The notes below the pieces were generated by a model, which saw nothing but the letters and a program-made list of their open reading frames with translations, ran no database searches and was not told where the DNA came from. This document shows, piece by piece, positions 35,563 to 45,313 of a stretch of DNA of 64,000 bases. Both the position numbers and the translations under genes were made by a program. The stretch lies in NCBI GenBank assembly GCA_003512955.1, contig DOTG01000048.1:1-64000 (forward strand), written 5' to 3'. Position 1 is the stretch's first letter. Each line of letters opens with the position of its first letter. The stretch is from Marinilabiliales bacterium (GTDB taxonomy: Bacteria > Bacteroidota > Bacteroidia > Bacteroidales > SZUA-534).

Positions 35563-35937
35563 ATGAAAGACATAATCATAAAAGGAGATAAACAAAAGCC
35601 TGACTTGGTGTTTTCGGCTGAAACCGGCGAGTTGAAAATCACTGGGCAGTCGTTGCCTGAAAACGCGACCATGCTCTATTCGCCTGTTTTGGAGTGGATT
35701 GAGGAATATGCCAAAGAGCCAAAAGCCAAAACAGTTTTATCGCTCAAAATGAAATATTACAATACAGCCTCTTCAAAAATGTTGTTTTCAATCATCAAAC
35801 GGCTAAACCTTTTATTCAAAGGTGGATTCGATGTGGAAATAGAATGGCATTACCAGCAGGATGACGAAGACATGCTCGATGCCGGCGAGTATTTCCGCGA
35901 TTTGGTGGATATACCCTTCAAGTTTATCTCGTACTAA
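35563..35937 (+). CDS. SiaC-family regulatory phosphoprotein (DUF1987)
   Basis: The 124-residue protein matches the SiaC/DUF1987 pattern: a short beta start, GELKITGQSLPENATMLYSPVLEWIEEYA, then LKMKYYNTASSKMLFSIIKRL and VEIEWHYQQDDEDMLDAGEYF. In Pseudomonas SiaC is toggled by a kinase (SiaB) and a phosphatase (SiaA) and binds a diguanylate cyclase. No siaA or siaB neighbour is present here, so the partner is elsewhere or the role has changed. An upstream in-frame ATG at 35521 would add 14 residues, but the family N-terminus and promoter position favour 35563. The phospho-acceptor Ser/Thr is probably in the segment TASSK. Confidence 0.85.
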   Translation: MKDIIIKGDKQKPDLVFSAETGELKITGQSLPENATMLYSPVLEWIEEYAKEPKAKTVLSLKMKYYNTASSKMLFSIIKRLNLLFKGGFDVEIEWHYQQDDEDMLDAGEYFRDLVDIPFKFISY

Positions 35938-35961
35938 AAAATACAATAAAACATTATCAGT

Positions 35962-35985
35962 AACGGCCCCTTTCACGGGGCTGTT
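35962..35985. other. GC-rich hairpin between SiaC-like and aminotransferase genes
   Basis: AACGGCCCC pairs with GGGGCTGTT (one G-T pair) around a TTTCAC loop. No T-run follows, so it is not a standard terminator. Confidence 0.4.
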
Positions 35986-36036
35986 CTGATCATAAGGCAA
36001 TTCATTACCCAAACTACAATAAAAATTGGATGTGAG

Positions 36037-37164
36037 ATGGAAAACATGGAAATACCCAAAGGTTCCTTAATCAGTTTTATGTCGAACAAGGTAAAGGCTC
36101 AGGGAGGGCTTAATCTGGCACAGGGCATCCCTGCTTTTGAACCGCCCGCTGAACTTCTTGATATTCTTAAAAACATAGCAACTGACAACGTGCACCAATA
36201 TGCTCCCGGCCGAGGCAATCAAATGCTTCTTCAACAATTGTCCCAGCATTATAAACTCGGTGCAGACCATTTCCTGGTGGTGAATGGTGCCACCGAGGCC
36301 ATCTCGTTGGTTTTTACCTATCTAAAAAGCAAAGAGACGGGACCTTTTACCGTTCTGGCATTCAATCCTGTTTACGAGAGTTATTTGAACTTGTCCGGGA
36401 TTTTCCAACTTCCGTTTATGGGTGTTGATTTGGAAGCGGATCAAAGCATTGATTTTGAGAAACTGGCAAAAACCCTCCACGACCATTCTGTAAAGCTGGT
36501 CATTATTGCCTCACCCGGAAATCCTTTAGGAAAAATCTGGAGCAAAGAAGAGGTAGATAAAATGGTTGAATTGTCCGGGAAAATGGGCTTTTATCTGATT
36601 TTTGATGCTGTGTATGCTGAGCTTTATTTCGGGGAACCGCCCTATTATCCTATCGAAAAAGCCCATCTCCGGGTATTTTATATCAATGCCTTTTCAAAAC
36701 TGCTTTCCGTTACCGGCTGGCGGATTGGCTATTTGATGGCACCCCCCGCGACTATTGATGCGGTTGCTGATATTCATGATTATACAGGCCTTTCAAGCCC
36801 TTCGGTTTTGCAACAAGCCATCGCTTTTTATCTCGATAGATACAATTATGGAAAGGAGTACGTGGAACAATTGCGCGACAAACTAAAAGGAAATTACAAC
36901 CAGATGGTTACTGAACTGACACTGCTGGGATTCAAAATACATCAGGCACAAGGCGGGTATTTTATATGGGCTGAGTTACCCGCATCGCAACCCGATGGTT
37001 TTGCCTTTGCTATTGATTTGTATGAAAAACAGAAAGTGGCAGTCATCCCGGGGATTCATTTCAGCAGCGGTGCCGTCAGGTTTATCCGCATCAATATTGC
37101 CCGCCATCCTTATGAAATAAGCATGGCCATCAGCCGGATTAAAAAGTTTATAGCAGAAAGTTAA
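36037..37164 (+). CDS. PLP-dependent class I/II aminotransferase
   Basis: This 375-residue fold-type I aminotransferase has LAQGIPAFEPP at the N-terminus, the HQYAPGRGNQ segment and NGATEAISLVF. ASPGNPLGK contains the cofactor-binding Asn, and DAVYAELYF follows. NAFSKLLSVTGWRIGY has PLP Lys221, and RINIA contains the substrate-carboxylate Arg. The layout is closest to methionine/kynurenine-type aminotransferases (YbdL/MtnE-like), but the amino donor and acceptor cannot be fixed from sequence. It stands alone between a SiaC-like gene and a convergent MerR gene. Confidence 0.9.
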   Translation: MENMEIPKGSLISFMSNKVKAQGGLNLAQGIPAFEPPAELLDILKNIATDNVHQYAPGRGNQMLLQQLSQHYKLGADHFLVVNGATEAISLVFTYLKSKETGPFTVLAFNPVYESYLNLSGIFQLPFMGVDLEADQSIDFEKLAKTLHDHSVKLVIIASPGNPLGKIWSKEEVDKMVELSGKMGFYLIFDAVYAELYFGEPPYYPIEKAHLRVFYINAFSKLLSVTGWRIGYLMAPPATIDAVADIHDYTGLSSPSVLQQAIAFYLDRYNYGKEYVEQLRDKLKGNYNQMVTELTLLGFKIHQAQGGYFIWAELPASQPDGFAFAIDLYEKQKVAVIPGIHFSSGAVRFIRINIARHPYEISMAISRIKKFIAES

Positions 37165-37297
37165 GTCCGTAAGATTCTAATTTTTTCATTGCTTTTACCA
37201 TAAAGTTACCTCAATAAAAATTCAGCGATTTTCAGCGTGTTTATTAGTGTGGAAACTAAGTGATATTGACTCAAATATGGGATTTAGCAAAAACAGA

Positions 37298-37639
37298 TTA
37301 ATTGCCAAGCGATTCTTTAACCTCTAGTAGTAGGGCTTTAATGTTTTCGAGTGATTGTATTACCTCAAAATTGTTGATGGTATCCTCGCGGTTTTCTTTC
37401 ATTTTTTTACGGGCGCCATCCAAGGTTAGGCCACGTTCCTTTACCAGATGGTAGATAATGTAAAAGTTCTCCACATCTTGTTTGGTAAAAAGGCGGTTCC
37501 CTTTTTTATTCCGTTTAGGTTTAATAATATCAAACTCTTTTTCCCAAAAACGTATCAGCGAGGTATTTACATCGAACATTGCTGCTACTTCACCAATGGT
37601 GTAAAAAAGTTTTTCAATTTTTTGTTCTTTATATGGCAT
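37298..37639 (-). CDS. MerR-family transcriptional regulator
   Basis: The 113-residue protein has a MerR winged helix at residues about 10-80. YTIGEVAAMFDVNTSLIRFWEKEF is the helix-turn-helix and the GNRLFTKQDVENFYIIYHLVKERGLTLDGA segment is the wing plus helix 3-4. A short coiled-coil tail follows and no metal-binding Cys is seen. It is the third gene after the M23 peptidase and CapA genes in the same direction (46 bp gap from CapA), so it may be cotranscribed with them. Such short MerR proteins beside M23 and alaS genes are common in Bacteroidota; their targets are unknown. Confidence 0.9.
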   Translation of the reverse strand: MPYKEQKIEKLFYTIGEVAAMFDVNTSLIRFWEKEFDIIKPKRNKKGNRLFTKQDVENFYIIYHLVKERGLTLDGARKKMKENREDTINNFEVIQSLENIKALLLEVKESLGN

Positions 37640-37685
37640 TGCAATTTTGAATTGACCAGCAATGTATTAAATATTTATTTCATTG

Positions 37686-38756
37686 TCAAGGCATTCTTTC
37701 AATTTGTCCGGTTTCGGAAATGGAAAGTTTGGTTTCAGGAAAATCGGTTTCGGTCAGTTGTTTAATTTTTTTTGCTGCCCGGTGTTCAGCATCTCTGAAA
37801 GTTCCTGTTTTTCCGGGTTGCCAGCATGAATATATCTGGCCATGTAAAAACACACCCCCAGAACCGATGGTTACTTTTATCATGGGTGCAAGGCCGTTCA
37901 CGCCTTGGGTGTTGAATGAACCGTATGTACAAAAGTTCCCTAAACTATAAGCAATAAAGCGATCATTATAAAGTTCAACTGCTCTGGAAACATGCGGACC
38001 ATGTCCAAAAACAACATCGGCTCCGGCATCAACCAGGGCATGGGCAAATTCATACACATTGCCCCGGTTTTCACCATAAAAAGTTTCGGTTTTTCTTGTC
38101 ACATGCTGGTTCTCAGCACCCTCGGCTCCTCCATGAAAGGTAACAATTACAATCTGGCATTGCTGTGCTAATTCAGACACAATCCGCTGCGCTTCAGAAA
38201 TATTACGGATGTCAAGGGTACCACTATTCGGGGCAAATGCTGCTACACCATATTTTATGGAGTCTTTAGTAAAAATCGAAACAGGATATTTTACCCAACC
38301 TGCATGATAAATCCCCAGGCTATCGAGAATATCTACCGTTGACTGACGGCCTTTGGTCCCAAAATCTCCCGAATGGTTATTGGCTATGGTCAAAACATCG
38401 AACCCGGTTTCTTTAAAACAGGGGCCAAAAGATGCGGGCATCCGAAAGGCATAGCAGATGGTGGTATCCTTGCAAAATTTTTCACGCGGGGCATCATCCG
38501 AAATACATCCTTCCAGGTTGCCAATGGTTAATGTGGCATCCATTAACAACCGGGATACATCAGCCATTAAAATGCTGCAATCCATATTGGGGGGCAATAA
38601 AGCACCTTGTGGGTAAGTACTTCCCAACATTAAATCGCCAACCCCGATGATGGAAATGGGCTCTGTTTTTTGTAGATGTGTTATGGAATCTTCGGTTTGG
38701 GCAAAAATAAAACCGGACATCGCAAAAGATGCGAATAACAAAATCAATTTATCCAT
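37686..38756 (-). CDS. CapA-family metallophosphatase-like protein
   Basis: This 356-residue protein has a signal peptide (1-19, ending FIFAQ). The CapA/PGA_cap domain carries GVGDLMLGS, NLEGCISDD, IANNHSGDFG, VTFHGGAEG and GHGPHVSRAVELY. These are metal-binding segments of the calcineurin-like superfamily. CapA proteins act in poly-gamma-glutamate synthesis in Bacillus, but most Bacteroidota members stand apart from capBC and have no known substrate. It begins 10 bp after the M23 peptidase gene, pointing to a role at the cell envelope. Confidence 0.85.
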   Translation of the reverse strand: MDKLILLFASFAMSGFIFAQTEDSITHLQKTEPISIIGVGDLMLGSTYPQGALLPPNMDCSILMADVSRLLMDATLTIGNLEGCISDDAPREKFCKDTTICYAFRMPASFGPCFKETGFDVLTIANNHSGDFGTKGRQSTVDILDSLGIYHAGWVKYPVSIFTKDSIKYGVAAFAPNSGTLDIRNISEAQRIVSELAQQCQIVIVTFHGGAEGAENQHVTRKTETFYGENRGNVYEFAHALVDAGADVVFGHGPHVSRAVELYNDRFIAYSLGNFCTYGSFNTQGVNGLAPMIKVTIGSGGVFLHGQIYSCWQPGKTGTFRDAEHRAAKKIKQLTETDFPETKLSISETGQIERMP

Positions 38757-38766
38757 AAAAAGGAAA

Positions 38767-39738
38767 TTAGTCGAAACTCATGTTCATACGCGACGATACG
38801 GAAAGTACCTCTTCGTACTGTTCAGGAGTTAAATCGTTGGAATAATAATTAACAGGATTCTCGGTCTGGTTGTTTTTCCGTACTTCGTAATGAAGGTGAG
38901 GAGCCGTGGAACGTCCCGTGCTTCCCACAGTACCAATGAGTTCGCCCCGTTTAATCTTTTGGCCCTCTTTAACCAGGATGCTGTTCAGGTGTGCATATAC
39001 TGTTTTAAAACCAAAACCATGATCAACGATAATCCGTTTTCCATAGCCGCCGGGAGTATAACCGGCAACAGCTACTTCTCCATTTCCTGTGGCATAAACT
39101 TCAGTCCCTGTGGGTGCGGTAAGATCAATTCCCGTGTGCATTTTCTTAGTCCGGTAGATGGGGTGTATCCTGTACCCGTATCCTGAGGCAAATCGGGTTA
39201 AGTCTTTATCAGCCAGAGGCGATATCGCTGGAATAGAAGCCCAGAACACCTCTTTTTCTTCGGCCAATGCAACAACCTCTTCGTACGATTTCCATTGGAC
39301 ATCGAGCTGCTTCAGGAGCATATCTATTTTTTTTGATGTCTCAATCACCAGTTGTGACTCATCAAATCCTTCCAGTTCTTTGTAGCGGTTCACACCCCCA
39401 AACCCGGCCTCACGGTATGATTCCGGAATGGGTTCAGCACCAAATATCAACCGGTAAATATGATCATCGCGTTCTTTTATCTGGTCCATGGTCAGTTCCA
39501 TACGCTGCAATTTTTTGTTCAGCAATTCATATTGCGAACGGAGCTGTTTATTTTCCCTTTTTTGCTGAAGTTCACCCGGAGTATCAAAAAATATTGATAA
39601 GGCAAGTAAAAATATTGCGGCAATGATACTGATAGCAGCTAATTGCTTTAAAAATTTTACGATTTTTTGTCCTGGAGTTAGGACGATTACCTCGTAGCTT
39701 AACCGTTCTGGATCAAATTTATATTTTGATTTCGGCAT
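38767..39738 (-). CDS. M23 (LytM) metallopeptidase with one membrane helix
   Basis: The 323-residue protein has a cytoplasmic start, a transmembrane helix at about 33-53, a coiled coil at about 55-100 and a LytM domain (about 180-300). The zinc motif HTGID (HxxxD) and HLHYE (HxH) are intact, so it should be an active peptidoglycan endopeptidase in the periplasm. It is the first gene of an M23-CapA-MerR set and divergent from alaS. This arrangement is typical of housekeeping wall maintenance rather than of the acquisition locus. Confidence 0.92.
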   Translation of the reverse strand: MPKSKYKFDPERLSYEVIVLTPGQKIVKFLKQLAAISIIAAIFLLALSIFFDTPGELQQKRENKQLRSQYELLNKKLQRMELTMDQIKERDDHIYRLIFGAEPIPESYREAGFGGVNRYKELEGFDESQLVIETSKKIDMLLKQLDVQWKSYEEVVALAEEKEVFWASIPAISPLADKDLTRFASGYGYRIHPIYRTKKMHTGIDLTAPTGTEVYATGNGEVAVAGYTPGGYGKRIIVDHGFGFKTVYAHLNSILVKEGQKIKRGELIGTVGSTGRSTAPHLHYEVRKNNQTENPVNYYSNDLTPEQYEEVLSVSSRMNMSFD

Positions 39739-39768
39739 CTTTTCTGATACTTTTTATTTCAGTGGGTA

Positions 39769-39800
39769 CAAATCTAAGCGAAAAAAACTAATTTTACAAC
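39769..39800 (-). promoter_or_regulatory. Candidate promoter for the M23 peptidase gene
   Basis: Minus-strand GTTG (39800-39797), 20 bases, TAGATTTG (39776-39769). This is a full -7 match and a three-of-four -33 match, with about 26 bases from the predicted start site to the ATG. Confidence 0.5.
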
Positions 39801-39842
39801 CTTTAAAAAAACAGAACAATCAAAAGACAAACGCATAGGTTT

Positions 39843-42461
39843 ATGAATGCTAGGGAAATACGCCAAAGATTTAAAGATTTTTTTGCCTCGAAACAACATG
39901 TAATTGTGGACAGTGCCCCCATGGTAATTAAGGACGATCCTACCTTGATGTTTACCAATGCCGGGATGAACCAATTTAAAGATATATTTTTAGGGAACTC
40001 ACTGATTAAATACCCACGTATTGCCAATTCGCAAAAATGTTTGCGGGTCTCGGGGAAACACAACGATTTGGAAGAGGTTGGGCATGATACTTACCACCAT
40101 ACCATGTTCGAGATGTTAGGCAACTGGTCGTTTGGCGATTATTTTAAAACCGATGCCATTGACTGGGCCTGGGAGCTTTTGGTGAAGGAGTTTGGGCTCT
40201 CTCCCGACAGGCTTTATGCAACAGTATTTGAAGGCAATGCCGAAGATGGTGTCCCTTTGGATAATGAAGCCAAAGATATTTGGAAAAAATACCTGCCCGA
40301 GGAACGCATCCTGCACGGAAACAAAAAAGACAATTTTTGGGAGATGGGGAATTCCGGTCCTTGTGGGCCATGCTCCGAAATACATGTCGATCTACGTAAT
40401 GAATCCGATCGCGCTCAAAAACCGGGTCGCGACTTGGTAAACCGCGATCATCCACAGGTTATTGAAATTTGGAACCTGGTATTTATCCAGTACAACCGCA
40501 AAGCCGATGGCAAGTTAGAAACGCTCCCACACAAACATGTGGATACCGGTATGGGTTTTGAGCGGCTTTGTATGGCCATGCAGGGCAAACAATCGAATTA
40601 CGATACGGATGTTTTTCAACCGATTATAAAGTCTATTGGTGAATTGGCGGGCGTCAGTTATGGTTCGCAACACGAAACCGATGTGGCCATGCGTGTGATA
40701 GCCGACCACATCCGTACCATTGCATTTGCCATTACCGACGGGCAGCTCCCATCGAACAACAAAGCCGGATATGTTATCCGGAGGATTTTGCGCCGTGCCG
40801 TAAGGTATGGTTTTACCTTCCTGAACCTGAAAGAACCATTCATGTACCGCCTGATACCGGTTTTGATTGAAACCATGGGTGATGCCTATCCTGAATTGCT
40901 GGCACAACTTGAAATTATACAAAAAGTAATCCACGAAGAGGAGGCTTCATTTTTACGTACGTTGGCTACCGGTATTAAATTGCTGGATCAAATCATCGAA
41001 AAAGCTAAAGCCGATAAAAAAACAAGAGTAAGCGGCAAGGTGGCTTTTGAATTGTATGATACCTACGGGTTCCCGCTCGATTTAACCCAATTGATCCTGA
41101 AAGAACACCAATTGGAAGTGGATAAAGAGGAATTTGACCAATACATGAGCCAGCAAAAAGAGCGCTCACGTTCCGATGCTACCATGGATGCCGGAGATTG
41201 GGTTGAATTGCGCGAAAATCAGAAAGATGAATTTGTTGGATACGATTGTACCGAAGCTGAGATTTACGTTACCAAATACCGGAAAGTAGCGGCCAAAGGA
41301 AAAGAACTGTATCAGTTGGTATTTAATGTCACACCGTTCTATGCCGAGTCGGGCGGGCAAGTTGGGGATACCGGGTACATTGAATCTGCCGGAAAGAAAT
41401 ATTCCATTTTAGATGTTAAAAAGGAGCACAACCAGATTATTCATTTGGCGCAGCAATTGCCACTACCTGTTGATGCAGCGTTTAAAGCAGTGGTGAACCG
41501 TCCGGACCGGTTGGCCACCCAAAGTAACCACTCAGCCACCCACTTGATGCACCATGCGTTGCGCCAGGTGCTGGGCAAGCATGTAGAGCAAAAAGGTTCG
41601 TTGGTTACACCCGAATACCTTCGGTTCGATTTTAGCCATTTTCAGAAGATGACTGCCGAAGAAATTGCTGAGGTGGAAAGGTTGGTCAATGTTAACATCA
41701 GGGAAAACATTGTTTTGGACGAAAAACGCCATCTGCCTATTGGTAAAGCCCGCGAAATGGGAGCTATGGCCTTGTTTGGCGAAAAATATGGCGATACCGT
41801 GCGCGTGATCCAATTTGGGGAATCGGTGGAACTTTGTGGGGGAACCCATGTGAGTGCTACCGGACAAATCGGGTTGTTTAAAATTACCTCCGAAAGCTCC
41901 ATTGCAGCAGGAATCCGGCGTATTGAGGCTGTTACCGCTTACGAAGCTGAGAAATATATCAACAGCAGGTTGGAAACCCTCCAGAAAATATCGGATTTGG
42001 TACGGAGCAACAAAGATTTGGTTGCCGATATTGAGAAACTGATAAGTGATAATCAGGAACTTAACAAGCAGGTGGAAAAATTTGCCAAGGAAACAGCCAA
42101 ACAAGTGAAAAACAGATTGAAAGATTCTATTAATAATGTCAACGGCATCAATACCCTTTTTGCCACCATTCAAGTGGGGTCTGCTGCCGATTTAAAAGAT
42201 ATTGCCTACCAATTGAAAGGTGAAATCGAAAACCTTTACCTTGTTTTAGGTGCCGAGTTCGATGGAAAAGCCAATCTGGCTGTAATGATCTCCGACAATC
42301 TGGTTACTAAAAAGGGACTGCATGCCGGGAATATCATCCGTGAAATTTCGAAAGAAATTCAAGGCGGGGGCGGAGGCCAGTCTTTCTTTGCCACAGCCGG
42401 TGGTAAAAAACCGGCAGGATTGGCAGCCGCACTTGAAAAGGCTAAAAGTTTTGTAGGTTAA
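39843..42461 (+). CDS. alaS: Alanyl-tRNA synthetase
   Basis: The full-length 872-residue AlaRS charges tRNA-Ala. The class II core (1-240) includes FFASKQHVIVDSAPMV, LFTNAGMNQFKDIFLG and GHDTYHHTMFEMLGNWSFGDYF. The editing domain carries HSATHLMHHALRQ and CGGTHVSATGQIG (zinc ligands). The C-terminal DHHA1/C-Ala region ends with GGGGGQSFFATAGGKKP. The ATG at 39843 gives the canonical N-terminus MNAREIRQRFKDFF. Nothing is unusual. Confidence 0.98.
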   Translation: MNAREIRQRFKDFFASKQHVIVDSAPMVIKDDPTLMFTNAGMNQFKDIFLGNSLIKYPRIANSQKCLRVSGKHNDLEEVGHDTYHHTMFEMLGNWSFGDYFKTDAIDWAWELLVKEFGLSPDRLYATVFEGNAEDGVPLDNEAKDIWKKYLPEERILHGNKKDNFWEMGNSGPCGPCSEIHVDLRNESDRAQKPGRDLVNRDHPQVIEIWNLVFIQYNRKADGKLETLPHKHVDTGMGFERLCMAMQGKQSNYDTDVFQPIIKSIGELAGVSYGSQHETDVAMRVIADHIRTIAFAITDGQLPSNNKAGYVIRRILRRAVRYGFTFLNLKEPFMYRLIPVLIETMGDAYPELLAQLEIIQKVIHEEEASFLRTLATGIKLLDQIIEKAKADKKTRVSGKVAFELYDTYGFPLDLTQLILKEHQLEVDKEEFDQYMSQQKERSRSDATMDAGDWVELRENQKDEFVGYDCTEAEIYVTKYRKVAAKGKELYQLVFNVTPFYAESGGQVGDTGYIESAGKKYSILDVKKEHNQIIHLAQQLPLPVDAAFKAVVNRPDRLATQSNHSATHLMHHALRQVLGKHVEQKGSLVTPEYLRFDFSHFQKMTAEEIAEVERLVNVNIRENIVLDEKRHLPIGKAREMGAMALFGEKYGDTVRVIQFGESVELCGGTHVSATGQIGLFKITSESSIAAGIRRIEAVTAYEAEKYINSRLETLQKISDLVRSNKDLVADIEKLISDNQELNKQVEKFAKETAKQVKNRLKDSINNVNGINTLFATIQVGSAADLKDIAYQLKGEIENLYLVLGAEFDGKANLAVMISDNLVTKKGLHAGNIIREISKEIQGGGGGQSFFATAGGKKPAGLAAALEKAKSFVG

Positions 42462-42529
42462 ATTATTGAGTTATATGATCATGTTGTGTGTGATTTTACA
42501 AAAGGCAGCCAAATAATAACGATAATATT

Positions 42530-44602
42530 ATGATAAAAAGAGAAATTCAATTATCTCAAGAGTTTAAAGTTCAAGCAGCAAAAGCAATCTTAGCCATAAG
42601 CTTTTTTGTAATAACTTATTTGATAATTCTGATTTTAGCTATTATACTAACCGGTTTATGCATTGCGGGCGGCATTTCACTAATTGCAATTAAACCAATG
42701 TTTGCAACAATTGCATTAGGAATAGGTTTGGCTAGTTTGGGTGTATTGATTTTAATTTTCTTACTAAAATTTATTTTTAAGTCGCACAAATTAGACCGTT
42801 CACATTTAATTGAAATAAGAGAAGAACAAGAACCTGAATTATTTAAAATGATAAGGGAGATAGTGCATCAAGTTGGGACAAACTTTCCTAAAAAAATCTA
42901 TTTATCATCTGACGTTAATGCATCTGTATTCTATGACTCTAGTTTTTGGAGTATGTTTTTACCTGTGAAAAAGAATTTGCTAATAGGATTAGGTCTAGTG
43001 AACACGGTGACAAAGGAAGAATTAAAAGCAATATTGTCACATGAATTTGGTCATTTCTCTCAAAGATCAATGAAAGTTGGAAGTTATGTATATAATGTAA
43101 ACCAGGTAATTTTCAATATGCTGTTTGAGAATGAATCTTATGAAAGTCTTGTTCAAAAATGGGCAAGTGCCAGTGGATATTTTTCAATTTTTGTTGTAAT
43201 TGCTGTAAAAATAAATGAAGGTATTCAGTGGATTTTGAGAAAGTTATACATTATAGTAAATAAAAATTATCTAAGACTTTCTCGAGAAATGGAATTCCAT
43301 GCAGATGAAATTGCAGCCAGCGTAACAGGCTACGAACCTTTGAAAAAATCATTATTGAGAATGACACTGGCTGATAATTCCTTTAATAATGTTTTAAATT
43401 TTTACAACAATAAAATTTCTGAAAATATCAAAAGTGATAATTTATATTGCGACCAATCAGCAGTAATAAATTTTCTAGCTGAAGTAAATAGTCTTGCTAT
43501 AACAAATGATCTTCCAGATATTTCTCTAGAGGAACAAAGTAAATACAACAAATCGAAATTAGTCATTAAAGACCAATGGGCTTCTCATCCAACAACAGAT
43601 GAAAGGATAAATAGACTAGAAAAAACAGGCTTTTCAACAGAATATAGTTCAGATTCTTTAGCGAATATTATATTTTCAGATATTTCCAAATTACAAAATC
43701 AAATTACGGACAAACTTTTTGAAGCTATAAGTTATAAAGGAGAAACAAAAGTAATTGCATCCGATAAATTTCTGGAAGAATACAAAAAAGAAACCATATC
43801 TAATTCTTTTTCCAAAATTTACAATGGATATTATGATAGTAAAAACCCGATAATTTTTGATTTAACACTTAGCAGGCCATTTGATGATATAATCACTTTT
43901 AACGAATTATTCTCTGATGAAAAAGTTGATTTGGTTTATTCTGCTATAGCATTACAGAATGATATTCAAACGCTAAATAATATTTCAAGCAACATATTGA
44001 GCGTAAAAACTTTTGATTACGAAGGTGTCAGGTTTAAACAAAAAGATGCTAACAAACTAATCGAAAAACTAAAACCAGAATTGGAAAGACTTAATGAACG
44101 AATTAAATTAAATGATTACGAAATATATGAATTCTTTAAAAAAGAAGAAAGACATCAAAACAAACGAAAAGAATTAGAACAACTTTATAACGAGTTTTTT
44201 GAGTTTGACAAGATATTCGATTCAAGATACGAGATTTATACTAAACTTTTAAACGAATTACAATTTACAAGTGTAACAACTCCATTTGATCAAATAAAAT
44301 CCAAATTCAAGAAAATTATACCTATTGAAGAAAGTCTTAAACAAGAAATAAGACAAATATTATCTGACAAAGTTTATTCAAATGAAATTTCGCCAGACAT
44401 AGAAGAAAACCTAAAGTTATATACTTCGAAAACATTGGAATATTTTGGAGTGACTATATACAATGAAGTAAACCTTAATATACTATATACAGCAATGCAT
44501 AACTTTGCATACTTATTATCAAGAAAGTACTTTTTAATAAAAAAGAAAATATTGACTTATCAAGAAGAACTAATAAAAAACCACATACAACACACAATAT
44601 AA
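42530..44602 (+). CDS. M48-family membrane metallopeptidase, AT-rich gene
   Basis: The 690-residue protein has two long N-terminal hydrophobic segments (about 18-90) and the zinc motif HEFGH (171-175). A further membrane segment (about 215-240) and REMEFHADEIAAS (third zinc ligand Glu, as in M48 proteases) come next. A long hydrophilic helical C-terminal part (about 380-690) of unknown role follows. The gene is far more AT-rich than its neighbours and uses AT-ending codons almost throughout. Together with its place between two housekeeping genes, this suggests horizontal acquisition. HtpX-type quality control is one possible role; the large C-terminal region suggests something more specialised. 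Confidence 0.85.
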   Translation: MIKREIQLSQEFKVQAAKAILAISFFVITYLIILILAIILTGLCIAGGISLIAIKPMFATIALGIGLASLGVLILIFLLKFIFKSHKLDRSHLIEIREEQEPELFKMIREIVHQVGTNFPKKIYLSSDVNASVFYDSSFWSMFLPVKKNLLIGLGLVNTVTKEELKAILSHEFGHFSQRSMKVGSYVYNVNQVIFNMLFENESYESLVQKWASASGYFSIFVVIAVKINEGIQWILRKLYIIVNKNYLRLSREMEFHADEIAASVTGYEPLKKSLLRMTLADNSFNNVLNFYNNKISENIKSDNLYCDQSAVINFLAEVNSLAITNDLPDISLEEQSKYNKSKLVIKDQWASHPTTDERINRLEKTGFSTEYSSDSLANIIFSDISKLQNQITDKLFEAISYKGETKVIASDKFLEEYKKETISNSFSKIYNGYYDSKNPIIFDLTLSRPFDDIITFNELFSDEKVDLVYSAIALQNDIQTLNNISSNILSVKTFDYEGVRFKQKDANKLIEKLKPELERLNERIKLNDYEIYEFFKKEERHQNKRKELEQLYNEFFEFDKIFDSRYEIYTKLLNELQFTSVTTPFDQIKSKFKKIIPIEESLKQEIRQILSDKVYSNEISPDIEENLKLYTSKTLEYFGVTIYNEVNLNILYTAMHNFAYLLSRKYFLIKKKILTYQEELIKNHIQHTI

Positions 44603-44785
44603 AACAGTTAGGGTTCATCGGTTTGCGGGGCTTTGGTTCTCGCGTCAGCGTTTTCCTCGGTGGATAGTGATGCGCTCCGAAAACCCAATCGTTTCATATT
44701 GTCATCCGTTGAAGGTAATTTCAAGGCCTTCATTTTTTTTTCTCATCCACATTCTCTATTTTTATTTTCTGTAAAATAGAATACT

Positions 44786-45313
44786 ATGAGCGCAAATATT
44801 TTTGATGTAGTTGTCATTGGCTTGCTGGTTTGGGGTGCCTTCCGTGGTTTTAATAAGGGGATAATAGCCTCTGCGGCATCTTTGGCTGCGTTGCTGCTAG
44901 GAGTTTGGGGAGCCATCAAGTTTTCTGGACTTGTGGCAGGATTTTTAAGCCGTTGGATTCACACCGATGAACGGGCAACCAATATTATTGCGTTTGCAGT
45001 AGTATTTATTATTATTGTAATTGCCATTCATTTAATTGCCAAAGCACTGGAAAGTTTAACCGAAGCCGTTGCCATGGGTATGGTAAATAAGGTATTCGGT
45101 TCCGCCTTCGGGGTGTTGAAATCTGCATTTATCATCAGCGTGTTGATAGTTATTGTCCATGCCATAAAACCGGAAACCATGTCGCCCGGGTTTAAACAGA
45201 AAAGCCTATTTTATAAACCCATGGCTTCATTTGCCCCAACCATTTTCCACTATCTTAAATTTGAAGATTTAAAGAAAAAAGCAGAGGAAAAGGTTAACGG
45301 TAACACTCTTTGA
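44786..45313 (+). CDS. CvpA-family inner-membrane protein
   Basis: The 175-residue protein has four predicted membrane helices: about 5-25, 28-48, 65-85 and 103-123. The CvpA start is typical (IFDVVVIGLLVWGAFRGFNKGII). CvpA in E. coli is needed for colicin V export and affects envelope properties; the molecular role is not settled. Its 3' end overlaps the convergent PAP2 gene by 64 bp. Confidence 0.88.
   Translation: MSANIFDVVVIGLLVWGAFRGFNKGIIASAASLAALLLGVWGAIKFSGLVAGFLSRWIHTDERATNIIAFAVVFIIIVIAIHLIAKALESLTEAVAMGMVNKVFGSAFGVLKSAFIISVLIVIVHAIKPETMSPGFKQKSLFYKPMASFAPTIFHYLKFEDLKKKAEEKVNGNTL

Noticed and set aside
34685..35937. Nucleotidyltransferase and SiaC-like gene as a two-gene defence or signalling system
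   Set aside because: Separate candidate promoters and no SiaA/SiaB or effector partner; both are common isolated genes in this phylum.
37298..37639. Metal-responsive MerR (e.g. mercury or copper)
   Set aside because: No metal-binding Cys pair in the C-terminal part.
41532..42173. 213-codon minus-strand frame inside alaS
   Set aside because: Lies wholly within the well-supported alaS gene and the protein has no family features; a shadow of alaS codon bias.
44603..44785. Attachment site or IS end beside the AT-rich M48 gene
   Set aside because: The gap is more GC-rich than the gene, but no direct or inverted repeats bracket the gene and no integrase is present.
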